Shown in pieces: positions 45,640 through 58,152 of a DNA stretch of 64,000 bases. The translations under genes and the position numbers were made by a program. The DNA is from Synchiropus splendidus (Eukaryota; Chordata; Actinopteri; Syngnathiformes; Callionymidae). The stretch lies in contig NC_071340.1 of assembly GCF_027744825.2 (NCBI RefSeq), positions 11,978,001 to 12,042,000 on the forward strand, given 5' to 3'. The notes beneath the pieces were generated by a model. It ran no database searches, was not told the DNA's origin, and worked only from the letters and a program-made list of their open reading frames with translations. Every line of letters begins with the position of its first letter. The stretch's first letter is position 1.

Positions 45640-48600
45640 GTTGTGGTAGAAGTGAGGAAAGCGTTGATATTCCAGCATTCTGCCTTGCCTGCAGTCAAAC
45701 AAAACAGCGACACAAATAAATGAGCTTTTCAGTTATGTGATTGATCTGCCACAGGGGGTGTCTAGTGCCCCCAGCCTCTCATCAAATGTTATTCGCTACA
45801 GGTATAAATATGAGCGTATGCATGAAGACGTTGGAACAAAGTTCAGTCGACTGAGACGGCATACTGATTACTTATTGACTCATTTATTTCACTATTGTGC
45901 TTATGCTCACACTCTGTCCCTCTCAAATGCCATCACTTTCTTGGTTGACTAAAAACACAGCTGGAGAGTGCGCTGGGAAGCAGACCGAAATAAATTCATC
46001 CAGTTGCCCAGGAAGACATTTCACTTGGATAAAAGCTACTGAGGACGGTTTGGCCAATCTGCTCTCTTTCATTTTCAACTGTGCCGAAATGCTTTGCCCC
46101 AAATATGAGACGTATAGCACCAAAATAACTCAGAAATTGAAACAGTTTAACTTCATATTAATAGTCTTTTAAACCAGATTTTTTGTCTAAATATCTCATC
46201 CGACTTCACAATACGTTCACTTATATGCAACATTTCAGCAATTTGTATATAATACAATCTTAAATATGTAATACTGGCAGATTTTTATTTTAAGTTGAAG
46301 GTACAGTGAAAAAAAAAATCTGCATCGTCTTAAAAGAAGTACCTTCGCCTTAAATGAAGTGGGATGAGATATTTTGACTAAAAACAAGGCTTAACAAAGT
46401 TGAGATTTTTAGAGTTTTTGTAGTACATTCAGCGACTTTCTATCTTTTGATCCTAAAATGATCCAACTGCAGATACCTGTGTACGCGTGGAACCACTTAG
46501 CTCCAGAAGTGATTTTTTTGTCAGAAGTAGATAGGAAACAAATTGTTCCAGTAAGAGCTAAATGAAGCCGCATTAGTTCACCATTTACCTGTCTAATTCT
46601 TTGTATTTTCCTCACACTCCTTGACGTTTTGTTATGACTTTAACCCATTATATGCAAGTGGCGAAAACCGTTCCAAGCGTCTTTACTGTGCAGCACCTTG
46701 TCAATCACACTTCCTCACCTGCTCACCTCTCCTCTTCAATAAATCAACAAAAGGCATAGAACTTGTGGAAGCCAGCGGTAGCTGTTCTCAAAGATGAAGT
46801 ACACTACACAATGCCAAATTATTGTGAGAGGACTCAGGGGATTGCTCTTTCAAGTACTGTATTTCATACTGAGCAAAATTATTATGTAATTCAAGGCGAC
46901 TAAATTCTGACTCACAACAAAGGAAAAATACAAACAGTATCACTATCTGACTGTTCAGACATTGTTGTAGAAACCAACATTTGATCAGCTGTGTGTGTGG
47001 AAGGTCGCGGACGATCGCACAGGTGTAAGATCTGGGTGTGACAGTCTTGAGCCCTGGTGGAAACCCTGGTCCCTCAGATATACTTACATGTAATAACCGC
47101 ACATTACGATCACAAAGAAGTAAAAAAAAAAAACCTTCCAAAATGACTCAGTCTGATCAGAAGTATCTTGATAAATGATCATCTTACTAGGAAAAAAGCG
47201 AAGCAATAAATGAGCAATATATTTCTATATACAGTACATGTTATATTTCTGTTATCGAGATTTTTAAGGATCGAAAAATACTTAAAAATAACCACATTTT
47301 GCTGAACCAAAACTAGTTATTCTGCTCTTGTGTTTCTGTTTATGCAGGCCAAAAAATTGCTGTATCATAAAACCTTTAAACAATGACAATAGGTTTAGCT
47401 TCAACACCACATAAGGACCAAGATTCCAACCCGTATTGTGGGTTCACAGCAAACCAGTCCATGAGCCTGCCAGCTTGAGTATTGGCACTCAGCCTCACTT
47501 TCATGTCATGCATCCATGTCACACGAAGATGTGAGGTACAGGACTTTTAATCTCTTTGTTTGAACAAAGGACTTGGAATCTCGACACACTGGTTTTGTGA
47601 ATGAACTGAACCGTTCAAGACGACAAGCTATTGATGATGTCTATTACAAGAGGATTTGTGCTGGAGTCTCCGGGGTGGCAGTGGATTGCAAGGATTATTT
47701 TTGGCAAAAGGGTTGTTGAAATGTAAACTCTCTGTGCAGTCAATCATTGAGGAGCCCAAGAGGAGTCAGCAGCTAACGTGTTTTTGGGAGGCGTGCGACA
47801 TCGGCCGCACCACAGCAAGTGCTTTTGAAATCTGCGCCGTCACAGATTTGATAAAAAAACTATGTGTTTTATTTGTAGTGTGAATGTGTCACAGGTTCAC
47901 TTCCAGCAGGATCAAGCCACAGCTGACATTGTGCAAAGTGTAACCAGAGTTTTGGCAAGGACCAGGCACATGGACAGAGGCTCTCATTCCACTGGATGTG
48001 TGACACTGTTGCATGCTGTTAATAGCAGGCCGCCCCAGCTTTGGCCCAGCTGCGGCCCACTTCCACTTTCATGTTGCTCAGCCACACTGTTGTGCACCCC
48101 CTGCTTTTCCTCCTACACCTCTCTTCCCATCCTTCATTTCTGCGTCATCCTTCTTCGTAACCAGTCTGCTCCCTCTTTCCCTTCCACAGAGGACAGAGGG
48201 TAATCAGAGGAGCTCATCATGGCTATCAGACAAGTTGTCAGAGTAACATAAAGGATGAGGAAAAAAAGTGTGCGGTGGACAGCTAATCCAGTGGAGAGAC
48301 AGAACAGACAAGATTTCTAGCAACACATCTTTTATACATGATGCCCAGCTCCTGTGCTTTGAACTGACACGGGTAAATCGGTGTCACAAAATCAAGCGGC
48401 AACCGCACTGCAGGTTGCAAAAGCATCGCCTGAATGAAGACTAGTGCCTAGTCGCACATGTTGTTGGGAACGGCACGGCAGCTTATTTACATTGGAGTCT
48501 CCAGGGTGGAGGTGCGGTGTAAGTTGTTTGCCAAGCAAATACCCCCCAAAAAAGAGTGAAACTACAACAATTGAATGGGTTTTTTTTTTCAGAATTTTTT

Positions 48601-48730
48601 GACAAATAAAGTGCCATTGATAGATGATAGTCAGAGAAATCAGAGTGACTGACATTTGACATCCAAATAGAATTCATGTAGTGGCGAATGCATCAGAGAA
48701 CCGATCATGGAACACAGTGCCCCGTCTTCA
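45640..48730. other. Intergenic stretch with no recognised feature
   Basis: Only short A/T runs and a CT-rich patch (about 48075-48190). No exon, RNA gene or repeat family recognised. Confidence 0.5.
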
Positions 48731-48734
48731 TTGC

Positions 48735-48972
48735 TGTCATGTTTGCGTTCCTCATGCTTTCATTTTTGTGATTCCCGGTTGTGTCACATTTCCTTGTTTT
48801 TCCCCAGCTTTCCGAGCGACACGGCTGGCATTCATCGTCAAATCAAGTCTTCATGGATAGCAACACCTCGGTGCCAGCTTGTGTCGCCAGATGGTTACTT
48901 CGCGTTCCTATGGTAAACTCTCACAAGACTGCATGCTCCCGTTTGCTTCTCTGAATATTCTAAATTCTGTGT
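48735..48972 (+). mobile_element. TGTCAT-family repeat, 3'-truncated copy
   Basis: Begins TGTCATGTTTGCG and includes TTTTTGTGATTCCCGGTTGT, CCAGCTTTCCGAGCGACAC, and the core GTGTCGCCAGATGGTTACTTCG...TGGTAAACTCTC (48891-48922), nearly identical to the copy at 37138. It is lost after GAATATTCTAAATT at about 48965. Confidence 0.65.
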
Positions 48973-49011
48973 TTCAAAGCTTTTTGGAATAATGTGCAGT
49001 CAAAACACAGT

Positions 49012-49030
49012 AAAATAAAATAAAATAAAT
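49012..49030. repeat. (AAAAT)n short array
   Basis: Four AAAAT units directly after the truncated TGTCAT repeat. Confidence 0.7.
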
Positions 49031-49628
49031 AACCCACAAGCAACAAGGAGTTATCACAGAAGAATCTGTTCCTGTGACGGGAGGTTCTGGTCTGGATTGA
49101 CATGGGTTGCATATGGTTGTGGAAATGTATTGAAGACCTTGGCTGTCCTGTGAATTCCCACCAGCTAAAATGAAATGACAAATTGGATTCCGACCTCCAG
49201 TGAAAAGAATTTGTCACAGCATGTGGTGACTGTTGTCAAGCACATGCAGCCATAAAAGTCTAGGTCCTGGAGCTCCACTACACTAGACAGTGAGGACGGG
49301 TCAACCAGCACTGAGGGACCTTTGAATCTGCTTCTGAGAAGTGGTGGTGGGCTTGCTAATGATTAGCTGTGTATGTGAAAACATTGGTTGAATTGATCTT
49401 GTGAATTCCATGCGGAACTGAAGTGCAGTTGCAGGGCATCTGCCTGGAGAAGGAAGCCCAGATTTCTCTCCTCAGTCTCGCCATTCAGAGACACGTCGCC
49501 TGGATAAATGATCTAAGGGTCCATCAATGGAACATGGTCAGAAGCTCACCAAAGCATCTGGACACCAAATTTGGTTTCAGAGGACTTTGAGCTTCAGTCG
49601 AACTACTCACCCAATCTTGAGCGGGTAA

Positions 49629-49769
49629 TCTAGAACCCTCAAGGGGCAGGGTGGTGCAGGTTTTTGTTCCGACCCATCAGACACACACAGCTTGACCAAT
49701 GAGGCGTCCACTGAAACAAGCATCAGACCCTGCCCCTTGAGGGTGGGTTTGCCCACCACTCATCTAGAC
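49629..49769. mobile_element. Small palindromic MITE-like element, about 140 bp
   Basis: Inverted repeats include a perfect 18-bp pair, ACCCTCAAGGGGCAGGGT (49635-49652) and its reverse complement (49727-49744), with TCTAGA words outside on both sides. The interior has GCAGGTTTTTGTTCCGACCCATCAG, resembling the CAGGTTTTTGTTCCAACCA segment of a common vertebrate MITE family. No clear target duplication, so exact ends are uncertain. Confidence 0.55.
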
Positions 49770-50919
49770 GATGATGTGGAGGAAGCTGATATTCTCTCCT
49801 GTATCTTGATCTTCCATTCTTTACCCTAAGCTATTGACAAAGGAAGGATCAGACCAATATCATTTGGAGTCCTAACAAGGCTCCATCTGTCTCTTATGAT
49901 CCATCTTCCCCTCACTCGTGAACAAGACCCTGACAGTCTCGATGGATTCCTCTGAGGGAGCTGGGATTGTACTCCCAACCTGCGGGGCCATTCCTCAGGC
50001 TGAAAGCCAGGCCTGAGGGAGACTGAGAACAGGGTGATGAACACTGTGCTCTCAGAACTTGCCAGTCTGATGTCGATAAATCGGAACAAAGGAGGGGTTG
50101 AACGAGATCACGCCATTAACAGAGGTGAAAGCAGAGAAAACCTCAGAAACCGTTTTCAACAATCTCATCAGCACGAAACTGATTAAAATAGCAGCTTGAA
50201 GCGTCTCCTTTGACGACTTCTCTGTTAACCGGCAGCAAGTCTCCGTCATGACGTCCCATTTTATGTGCAGTTTTTATTGTACTTTGTAATTCATTGAATT
50301 CACCTTGAAACACAACCATTTTAATGGGGTCTAATTTGCATGACCAGCCCGAGAACGGGGGAGAAACGCCTGTCGCTGCAGAGTGGCCAGTCGCCAGCAG
50401 AGGTCTCTCTTCCTGCTGGGTCTGCAACGCCAGTGATCATTTTTGTTTGTCCAAGACACCGTGTTGAGCCGGGGACGATTGTCATTTTGAAGTGTTCTGA
50501 GAGATTTCAAGTCAATAAACTGCCGAGACTATGCTTCACGCCAGAGCTCTTCAAGTGACGATATGAGGGGTGAGGAATGTCTCCTGCTAAAAGGAAAATC
50601 ATCAAGACAATTTACTGCGACGTGAAGCCTTAAGAATCAGTGTGGTGAGGGAAAACTGCGCGCGGGAGCCTGTGAAAAACAGGGAGGGTGAAGTCTCACA
50701 AAAGGTGGAGGGGCACACATCTTTGAAGTGGATGATATATCTGGACTAAATGTTCAATAACCAGAGCTGCAAGAGGAAAACAGAACTGCACCTCGAAATG
50801 GGTGGAATATTAACATTGCTAGAGACTTTGCTAAGATTAATAAGAGGGTAATATTCCGCTAATACACATATGAATATGTGTGTTGTTGTTTTCTGCCTGC
50901 TTGACTGTTGTTTTGTTGC

Positions 50920-50940
50920 TATTCTATTCTATTCTATTCT
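50920..50940. repeat. (ATTCT)n short array
   Basis: Four ATTCT pentamers. Confidence 0.8.
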
Positions 50941-52246
50941 GTGTTCATAATGATATATGCTCCTTAAATCTAAGGTGTAATCATGAAATCTACATGAACT
51001 GACATCAAACTTTGAATAAAATCAACCACAAATAATGTCAGCCAAGCTACAACATCCTGCCTCTGAAGTAAACCATTTCTGATGTTGTGTATAGCAGGGC
51101 CCAGGAAGAAGAAGAAGAAGGTTTCAAATGTTCTAAAACTTGAGAAAATCTCCAATATCTGGGGAAGAAGACAAGCAAAAATGATTTCACTTGCGTCTCA
51201 CCACCAAACACTTATATAAGCTTCAGGATTTTGCCCTTTTTTTTTCTTTTTTAAACAGAACTAAAATACCATTCAACCAAACTCCTGCTATTAAAGTTTC
51301 TGACACACAAACCTCATAGTAATAGTTGTGTTGCTCACGAGTTCCAAACGATGTGGAACACTATATGAGAAACCTTGGCCCTTTAATCTTGTCAAAAAAG
51401 AGGGAGTTTTCAGAACTCAGATCGAGGGCCACAGATGAGCCCTGAGCCCGACGTTGGACCACCCTAGTCTCTAGCCACTGTGGCAGGGATAGCACTTTAA
51501 CTTATAAACCGGCCGTGTTCTGATCGCATTTTTATGATGAAAGAATCCCGTGAAGCTTTAACCATCCAGCGTGATAGATGGAATGGAGCGACTTCCTCTG
51601 CAGGCGAGAAACAAGCCTGAGGTCTGGCGTTACTTAATTAGTGATGACTCACCGGCTCCTCTCTTGTCGGAGCACTTCTTTCTGGAGAGGCTGAAGGTGC
51701 TCAGGCTCCGCGGAGCAGCCGCTACGTTTGAGTAAAACTGATGTTGAAAACCCGCTGAGCCTCTGAAGACGGCGTAATATAAGTTCCACAAATACGAAAA
51801 CTCGACTTAAAGCCCATCAGACAAAGAAGTAGAAACTATTTATATCTTTTGTCGAGTCGAGACTGGGAAACAGAACTTTTCAAGTCTGACTCCCGCGACT
51901 CTGGAAACAATGGCAAAAAGAGCTGACTGCCGACAGATTTGAAAGACTCCCTCTCTCAGATCATACGGTGTGGGGTGAGGTATTCTAATGAGTTCTCCTT
52001 GGTCTAACAAGCATTCAGGCAAACAAACTCCATCTTAGTCACACATCCAATTGTGTGGAAAAGCCAGGGGAAGGAACCTACTTCCCGTTCAATTGTGCTC
52101 TTTGCTCGTGTCTTGTGGTCGGCCCGCTGTGATGAATGAGGCTTCTGTGCCTTCAGAATTACTCAGGTTAACTCCACATGTGTAATGTGACAGTTCCAGG
52201 TAATGTTCTCGCCGCTCATCACCGCCCTGCACAATATCACGGAGGC

Positions 52247-52269
52247 TTTTTTTTTTTTTTTTTTTTTTT
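52247..52269. repeat. Poly(T) run, 23 nt
   Basis: Uninterrupted T run; no attached retroposon body recognised. Confidence 0.9.
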
Positions 52270-53599
52270 CTTCCGAGACTGAAAAGAGTGAAATATTTAG
52301 TGGCGTTTGAGTCATCGCCTGAGTGTCTCCTCACATTCATCAGTTGAGTCTGAATTAAGACGTGTCCTGGTAGTGGGGGGTTTGTTGCCCATATTATTTG
52401 AACCCATCAATCCTCATCAGAAAAGCCAGACCAGGTTGTAAAAGTATTGTGGAAAAATGGATAAATTCATATTTCCTGAAAGGTTTTCTTTCATTAAACA
52501 TAACTCGCGGGGCTTGTGTGGACCTGGAGCAGGTGTGGAGCGGATCGTGTTCTATTTACGGAGCAGAACATTCAATTAAATCAGGAAAAAAACAGGAAAA
52601 AACATATATAACAAATAGTCGTGAATAGGTGAGGAATAGTGTCTGTGGTTGCAGGCTGCTTCACACATTTTAAATGATACAATTTTGGCTCCATGTTACT
52701 ATCTGATAGTTAGATGAACGTGGTCAAAGTCACATAAATGATATGGAACCATCCCCGGTTTTAGAAGCAACACTTGCGCTTCTAAATAAATCCTCATTTC
52801 AGACGAAGAGAGCTTCTTGGAGGTTGAGCCAAATGACAGCATATAAAGTTTTATATTCTCTGGCGGAGTCTTCTTTAAACACGTTTTCAGATTCATATTA
52901 AATCTAAATACGGATCATTAATCCTGACGTGCGCGAGCGTGGATCATTTATCTGTTGCTCTCCACCCATTAACTCCCTCTGGGATGAGCTTACGTCAGGA
53001 TCACAGCAGAGATTTCTGTTCATATGCTTGTAATGACAACGTAACTAATCACCTCCTACCAAAGTTTATTTAAACCAAATCTTGAGATTTGGTTTCTGGG
53101 CATCAGTGACTAGTGTTTCCTCACCATGTTGAATTTGACTGAAGTCTTTGACTCCCACAATGTTACAGTAAGCTTTGGAAGAGCTTCACTTGTTGCAGTG
53201 CAGTATGAGATTTCTGGTCCGTTCAGAACAGACACTTCAAAATGGTATTCCGTTCATTGATCTGAGATCAATGGGCCAGCAGTTTGACATCGCTGACTTC
53301 TGGGACCCCAAGAGGTAGATGGTGATCAGGTTGGAAAATAGCCAATACACATTTGAATGGAGCCAGTCGAGCTCAAAACAGTCAATGTTGCTGTATTGCT
53401 ATATAGTAATACTACTGACTTATATGATGAATAGTTCCCAGTCACCGACCCTGTGATTAAAAGCAGTGCCTCCAAAAGGTTCACAAGCAAATCAAGAGTT
53501 TTGCTATTTTAGAATCTCGCGGGAAATTAACCTTTCAAGGTTTCAAACTCGTGTTTCAATTGCATAAGGGGTTCATGAAAGGAATTTGCCTTGTGTGTG

Positions 53600-54370
53600 T
53601 TTGCACGTGCTTGTTTGTCCTACTCTGTTGGGACCAAATATTGACAAAACAGTATCCTTGTGAGGACCGTATGACTTTGTGGGGACCCCACAATGTCAGG
53701 TCTCAATTTGAGGATGAAGACTTCAAAATAACTGGGTCATTATGATTAGGTTTAAGTTTGGTTCAGACTCGTGGCGAAGGCTAGACGTTTATTTCAGGAT
53801 GGTTAGGTTTAGGGTGAGAGGCTGGGGAAAGGGTTATGGCGATGAGAAACCTCACAATGTCCCACAAGGATCGAAATACAAACATGTGCGTGTGTGAGTG
53901 CGTGTCTGTGGTCAGGTTTTGCCATACTTTTGAGTACCAAGTCTTGACAAGCCACCTTCTTGTGAGGACATTTTGCTTTGAGGGGACATTTTGGCCTGTC
54001 CTCACAAGGTTTAGAGGGTTAAAACCTCAGCCATTTGTTTTGGATGGTTAAACTTGGGGTAGAGCCAGGGAAAAGCATTATGTCAAGGAGAGGTCCTCAC
54101 AAAAATAGCGAACCAAACGTGCATATGTGTGTGTGTGTTTAAGCAGATCTATCCTAGTGAGGTCCAATTTTGGGTAAAACGTCACCTTGTGGGACACTTT
54201 CGCTGGACCCCACGACGTTAAGCCTCCATTTGAGGGTGAGGGCTTCAGTGAAGGTTAGGATTAAAGTTAGCCATTTGTTGTGGATGGTTAGTCTGAGGAA
54301 TGCATGATGTCAATGAGAGGACCGCTCAAAAATGGTGTGACAAACTCGTGTGTGTGTGTGTGTGTGTGAG
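53600..54370. repeat. Three-unit minisatellite-like tandem repeat, about 240 bp per unit
   Basis: Three diverged units can be aligned, starting near 53600, 53885 and 54120. Each has a (GT)n start, a CTTGTGAGGAC or CTTGTGGGACA block, a GACCCCAC-type block, then GATGGTTAG or GATGGTTAAAC, GAG.C..GG.AAAG, ATGTCAA(G/T)GAGAGG and CCTCACAA. The third unit ends in a (TG)n-(AGTG)n run (54343-54380). This matches a common fish repeat built on GTGAGGACATTTTGG and GGTTAGG words. Open frames here are not genes. Confidence 0.7.
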
Positions 54371-56067
54371 TGAGTGAGTGACACTATTATGTACAGTAAA
54401 ATACCTTCTCTCATGTCAGGCACCATGAACCTGCTCCTGTAAAGCTAAAAGACAGTAAACGTTTCCACTTCACGCGCATAGCTCTCACCTGAGTTTGTTC
54501 ACATGGTGTTTCCATGCTATTTATGCACACCTTTAAAAGAATGCTTTGTTTTGTTTTATTTTTTTCTGGTCCCATGAAGGTCATTGCAACTTCGATCTTG
54601 ACAACATGGCTTTCAGAGCCGTCAGACAGGCTTCCTCTGAGTGGATATTGCAGAGGAAATTAGATGAAGTGAGGAGACTGAGTCACTTCAACAGACGACC
54701 TCTGTGTATGCACTAAAAAGGCACTTGTTCAAATTCTTTATGTAGAGGAAGAACTGTAAATCTGTCTCTCTCTTCTCAATGATCGTCGCAGGAAACGGGA
54801 GCGGGACCTTTATGAAGCTGGTACGTCTTTAAAACGGATCACCCAGCTTGTCTCTGGAACAAGTCATTCAAGGAAACAAATGATCCTCGATAAGAAGAGT
54901 ATGAGCCGCCGTGAACCTGAGAAGTGACGGTGATGTTGATGAAAGTTACACTTCAGGGGGAATAGACAATTCTCTGCTGGATGAAACTGAAATGGGTTTG
55001 TAACCAGTGAAAGTTGGAGACAAAATGCCGTGATAATTTACCTGAGCCCACTTCGCCTCATCTATCTGAGGGTCGTAGCCCCCTTAGCTTCTAACTTCTC
55101 CCGGAGGAAAAGCACCAGGAAAAACCTGGGGATGTGGACAGCTATATTTAAGGCGTTCGAGGGGGTTCAGCTCGCAAATCCTGACTCATCGCGCAGGAAT
55201 GTTTGACTTCTTTTGGCAGCTGCTTTGAGGAGGTGTGACTCCATTTCCAGATCAGATTTGCCGCTGTTCTGAAAATAAAACGTCAAAGGCGACATTAAAT
55301 CAAGTGCTCCGACTGCCGCAATATCACTATTTCCATCCTTCATAGTTGAACAGTTAATCATTTTCACTGAACCAGTATTTCCATGGCGTTTAGAGCCACC
55401 GCAGCAAGGCCAGAATTAAGACCGAATAAATGGACTCAAGGACAAATAAAAGAATAAAGAAAGAAAAAAAAAAGAAAAGCACGTTAATGGATGCTGCAGA
55501 AGAGCGCTGCTTTTTCTTCACAAGAAAACGCTGTCTCTCTCTGCTCACATTGAAAAATCATTTCATCCATCCAGTAATTCTTGGCATTTGAACAAGATAC
55601 ACAGTAACCCACATTTACTTCTCTCACAAGAAGTCGGCTATTCATTCCCCTTTGGGTTCATATGACAACTTGAAAGTCCTATTGCGGGATGCGCAACACT
55701 CGTCGCTTAATTTAATCTACAAAGTTTAGACATGATCTACTTAAACAACAGTCAGAGTATACTCTGAGGAAAAGATATTTTCAGGCATATTTCTTGCGCT
55801 AGTTCTGTAAAGGGGCTGGAGCTGATTTCACTGACTTGAGGCTGAATGGTGAGGGACATGCTAAACAGGTCGCCAGCGTGTCCCTGGGGTCCAACCATTC
55901 ACGCACACGCTGATAACTATGGACAATCCAGGGACATCCACTGTACACTTTTGCAGCAGAGGAAAGCCACCGCACTGCTGTGCCGCCCAGGGCAGACATA
56001 AACAAGATAACAGGTTGAAACATGGTGAATAACATTGGCAGTCAGTTGCCAACTGTAACCCCCATGT

Positions 56068-56711
56068 TGTCATACTTCGGTTTTTAGGTGCTTTTATTTT
56101 GTTACTTCTTGTGTTCCGTGCCTTTTTCATCCCACTCCTTCTAGCGTGATGGCAGTGCAGCTGGATCTCATTCCACTGATGACTCCGGCATGGATGTCTC
56201 CTCCTGAGTTCCAGTCTACTCTGCCAGATGGTCACTTCGTGTCTGATGGTAAAACTCTCCCTCACAACCCTCCGATCTCCTGTTATTCCAATTTTGATTC
56301 TCTGTGATTTTAGTTGTTGTTCTTCGCTGCATTCTTAGAATTCCAATGATTGCGCGTGAGTGTTATTTTGTACTCACCTTTTCTGTTCTCCGCGTTATTG
56401 TCTTCCTCGTGTGTGTGTGCAGAACCACCACCTGAGTTTCAGTGTTTAGTGTCCGAGTGTGTTTCAGTTGTCCCGGTTTATCAGGTTAGAGCTTTGTTCA
56501 CCCACTTTCTGTTTTCAGTTTTTCTCCCTTCCCTACATGTGGGTCCTCCTCGCTCCGCTTCTGTTGTCGACTTCTTCTTTTGATCCTTATTGTTCGCGTT
56601 TTATTGGTGTTATTTGTATTAAACTATTGTTAACTTTACTCACGTTGTTTGAGCCTTCTGTAAACCGCCATCGATTTGTAATAGGGTGAGGCTCCTGTTC
56701 GCGATCATGAC
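56068..56711 (+). mobile_element. TGTCAT...ATGACA repeat, full-length copy, 644 bp
   Basis: Begins TGTCATACTTCGG and ends CGCGATCATGACA, giving TGTCAT/ATGACA inverted ends. The core CTGCCAGATGGTCACTTCGTG...GATGGTAAAACTCTCC lies at 56221-56260, as in the copies at 5622, 37321 and 48881. No target duplication is obvious and no protein is encoded. Confidence 0.6.
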
Positions 56712-56794
56712 ACTTGTGGCTCTCTCCTTAGTGATGGCGCCGCCATGTTGAACAAGAAGAATGAAGGTGGTACATGTGCTTCAACTGAAAGCCT

Positions 56795-56870
56795 TCTGCG
56801 TCAGTATCGGACGCAAAAGCCCACTTTCCCAACATCAATATACGGCAGTGAGGATGGGTTGCAAACAGCC
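56795..56870 (+). repeat. Dispersed repeat segment, copy B (mate at 2395-2490)
   Basis: Matches the segment at 2395-2490 over CAGTAT..GA..CAAAAG.CCA.TTTCCCAAC..CAATATAC and GAGGATGGGT. It lies just to the right of the TGTCAT-ended element that ends at 56711. Confidence 0.6.
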
Positions 56871-57702
56871 GGAACCCCATAAAAAGTAGGCCCCACCCAC
56901 ACTGCCTGTGTATCCAAGTGAGGAAAGCAGAGACATGAGTGCATGAGTGAATGAAGGAAAAAAGCCATTGGGCAACAGAGCAATGGCCGGCAGGCTATAA
57001 ACAATGGGCAGTCGCTTCAGATTTTGAAGACCAGTCTCCAGTCAAACCCTGGTCTGGAACCAAAACCCGACCTAGCTCCTCACCTTCAGAGCACAGGGAG
57101 AAAACAAAAGAGTAGCAGAACTGTGTGAGGTCCATTTTTACCAGCTGCCTGACCTTGCAAATTAACACACACAAACACAGGGCCTCGCACAAATGTCAGC
57201 GAGACTCAGAAGAACCAATTCCCTGAATTACAATCACACACATCAGATTAGTGGAGCCACAGGCTTGAAAGCCGCACACAACAGGAATTTAATTGAAGCA
57301 GCGCGACACCAAAGCCTTTCCTGAGTGGCTGAAATGTCACGGTGCATGAGATGTCCGCTAATGGATCATCTTTAACAAAGCTTTGCTGCTTCGCTCCGCG
57401 GAGGCAAACACACACTCTCTCTCATGTCACCTCTACATTTCAATCAGGTTTGAGGAGTCCTGACTGATCGGGGCTGAGAACAGAGAAAGCTATTCCCAAC
57501 CATAATAAAATACTCACTGTTCAGTATTTCTGATCACACACACACACTAAATACTAGAAAAGCAAGTGCCTGTCGAGCCTCTCACTTGCACCATATCATG
57601 ACATCTTTCTTCATTTAATCTATATAACTTGTATAACTTTTTAGCATTTGAAACATCATTGGTAGCATAGAACTTTATTCTCGACTCGCTTGCATAACAC
57701 AC

Positions 57703-58152
57703 ATGGTAGGGGCGAGGAGTAAGGGTGAATTCCAGTCCTTCCTTAATCCACAACCTCAGTCCTCTACCTCAAGTGCATGGACTGTTCTCAGGATGTTAAA
57801 ATTGAGGAAAGTATCTTACACAATCTTGAGAAATAACCAGACTACCCTGAATGCTCTGGCTTCCAAAGCAGTGAAGACAGCAAGGTATAAAAGTACATAT
57901 AACATGATGAAGACCGTTGTATTATGGTATTGGTATGGCATTTATCCATTGTTTACCTCGGTCTTGATGACATTTATTTTTATTTTATCATGTTTTTGTC
58001 AAGCCTTTTCTTCTACTTCTGAATTGACAGACCGAATGCTGCCTTTGCGTAATGCTGCCCCCCGCAGTCTGAGGATGTATCTGCATTTAAGAGGTGCCCC
58101 ATTTCTAAAAGTCTTGTGTCATTTTGTCAACAGTGAGGCAGAACAACACTGA
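57703..58152 (+). other. Unrecognised 149-codon open frame, probably chance
   Basis: One of the longest frames outside simple repeats. The predicted chain is basic in its first half and has a hydrophobic stretch at about residues 75-100 (TVVLWYWYGIYPLF, FIFILSCF). I recognise no family. The ATG has no supporting context, the frame has no splice-site structure I can trust, and one frame of this length is expected by chance in 64 kb, so I do not call it a gene. Confidence 0.15.

Larger units (their letters stand above)
49770..53595. other. Intergenic stretch with no recognised gene
   Basis: Holds the short ATTCT array, an (AAG)n run near 51106-51120 and a poly(T) run. Otherwise unique-looking; the block at 51480-52020 is repeat-free and of higher complexity. 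Confidence 0.5.

Noticed and set aside
57703..58152. Possible retroviral envelope-like fragment
   Set aside because: Only a basic stretch followed by hydrophobic residues; no diagnostic motif, cleavage site or flanking LTRs, so no viral assignment is justified.
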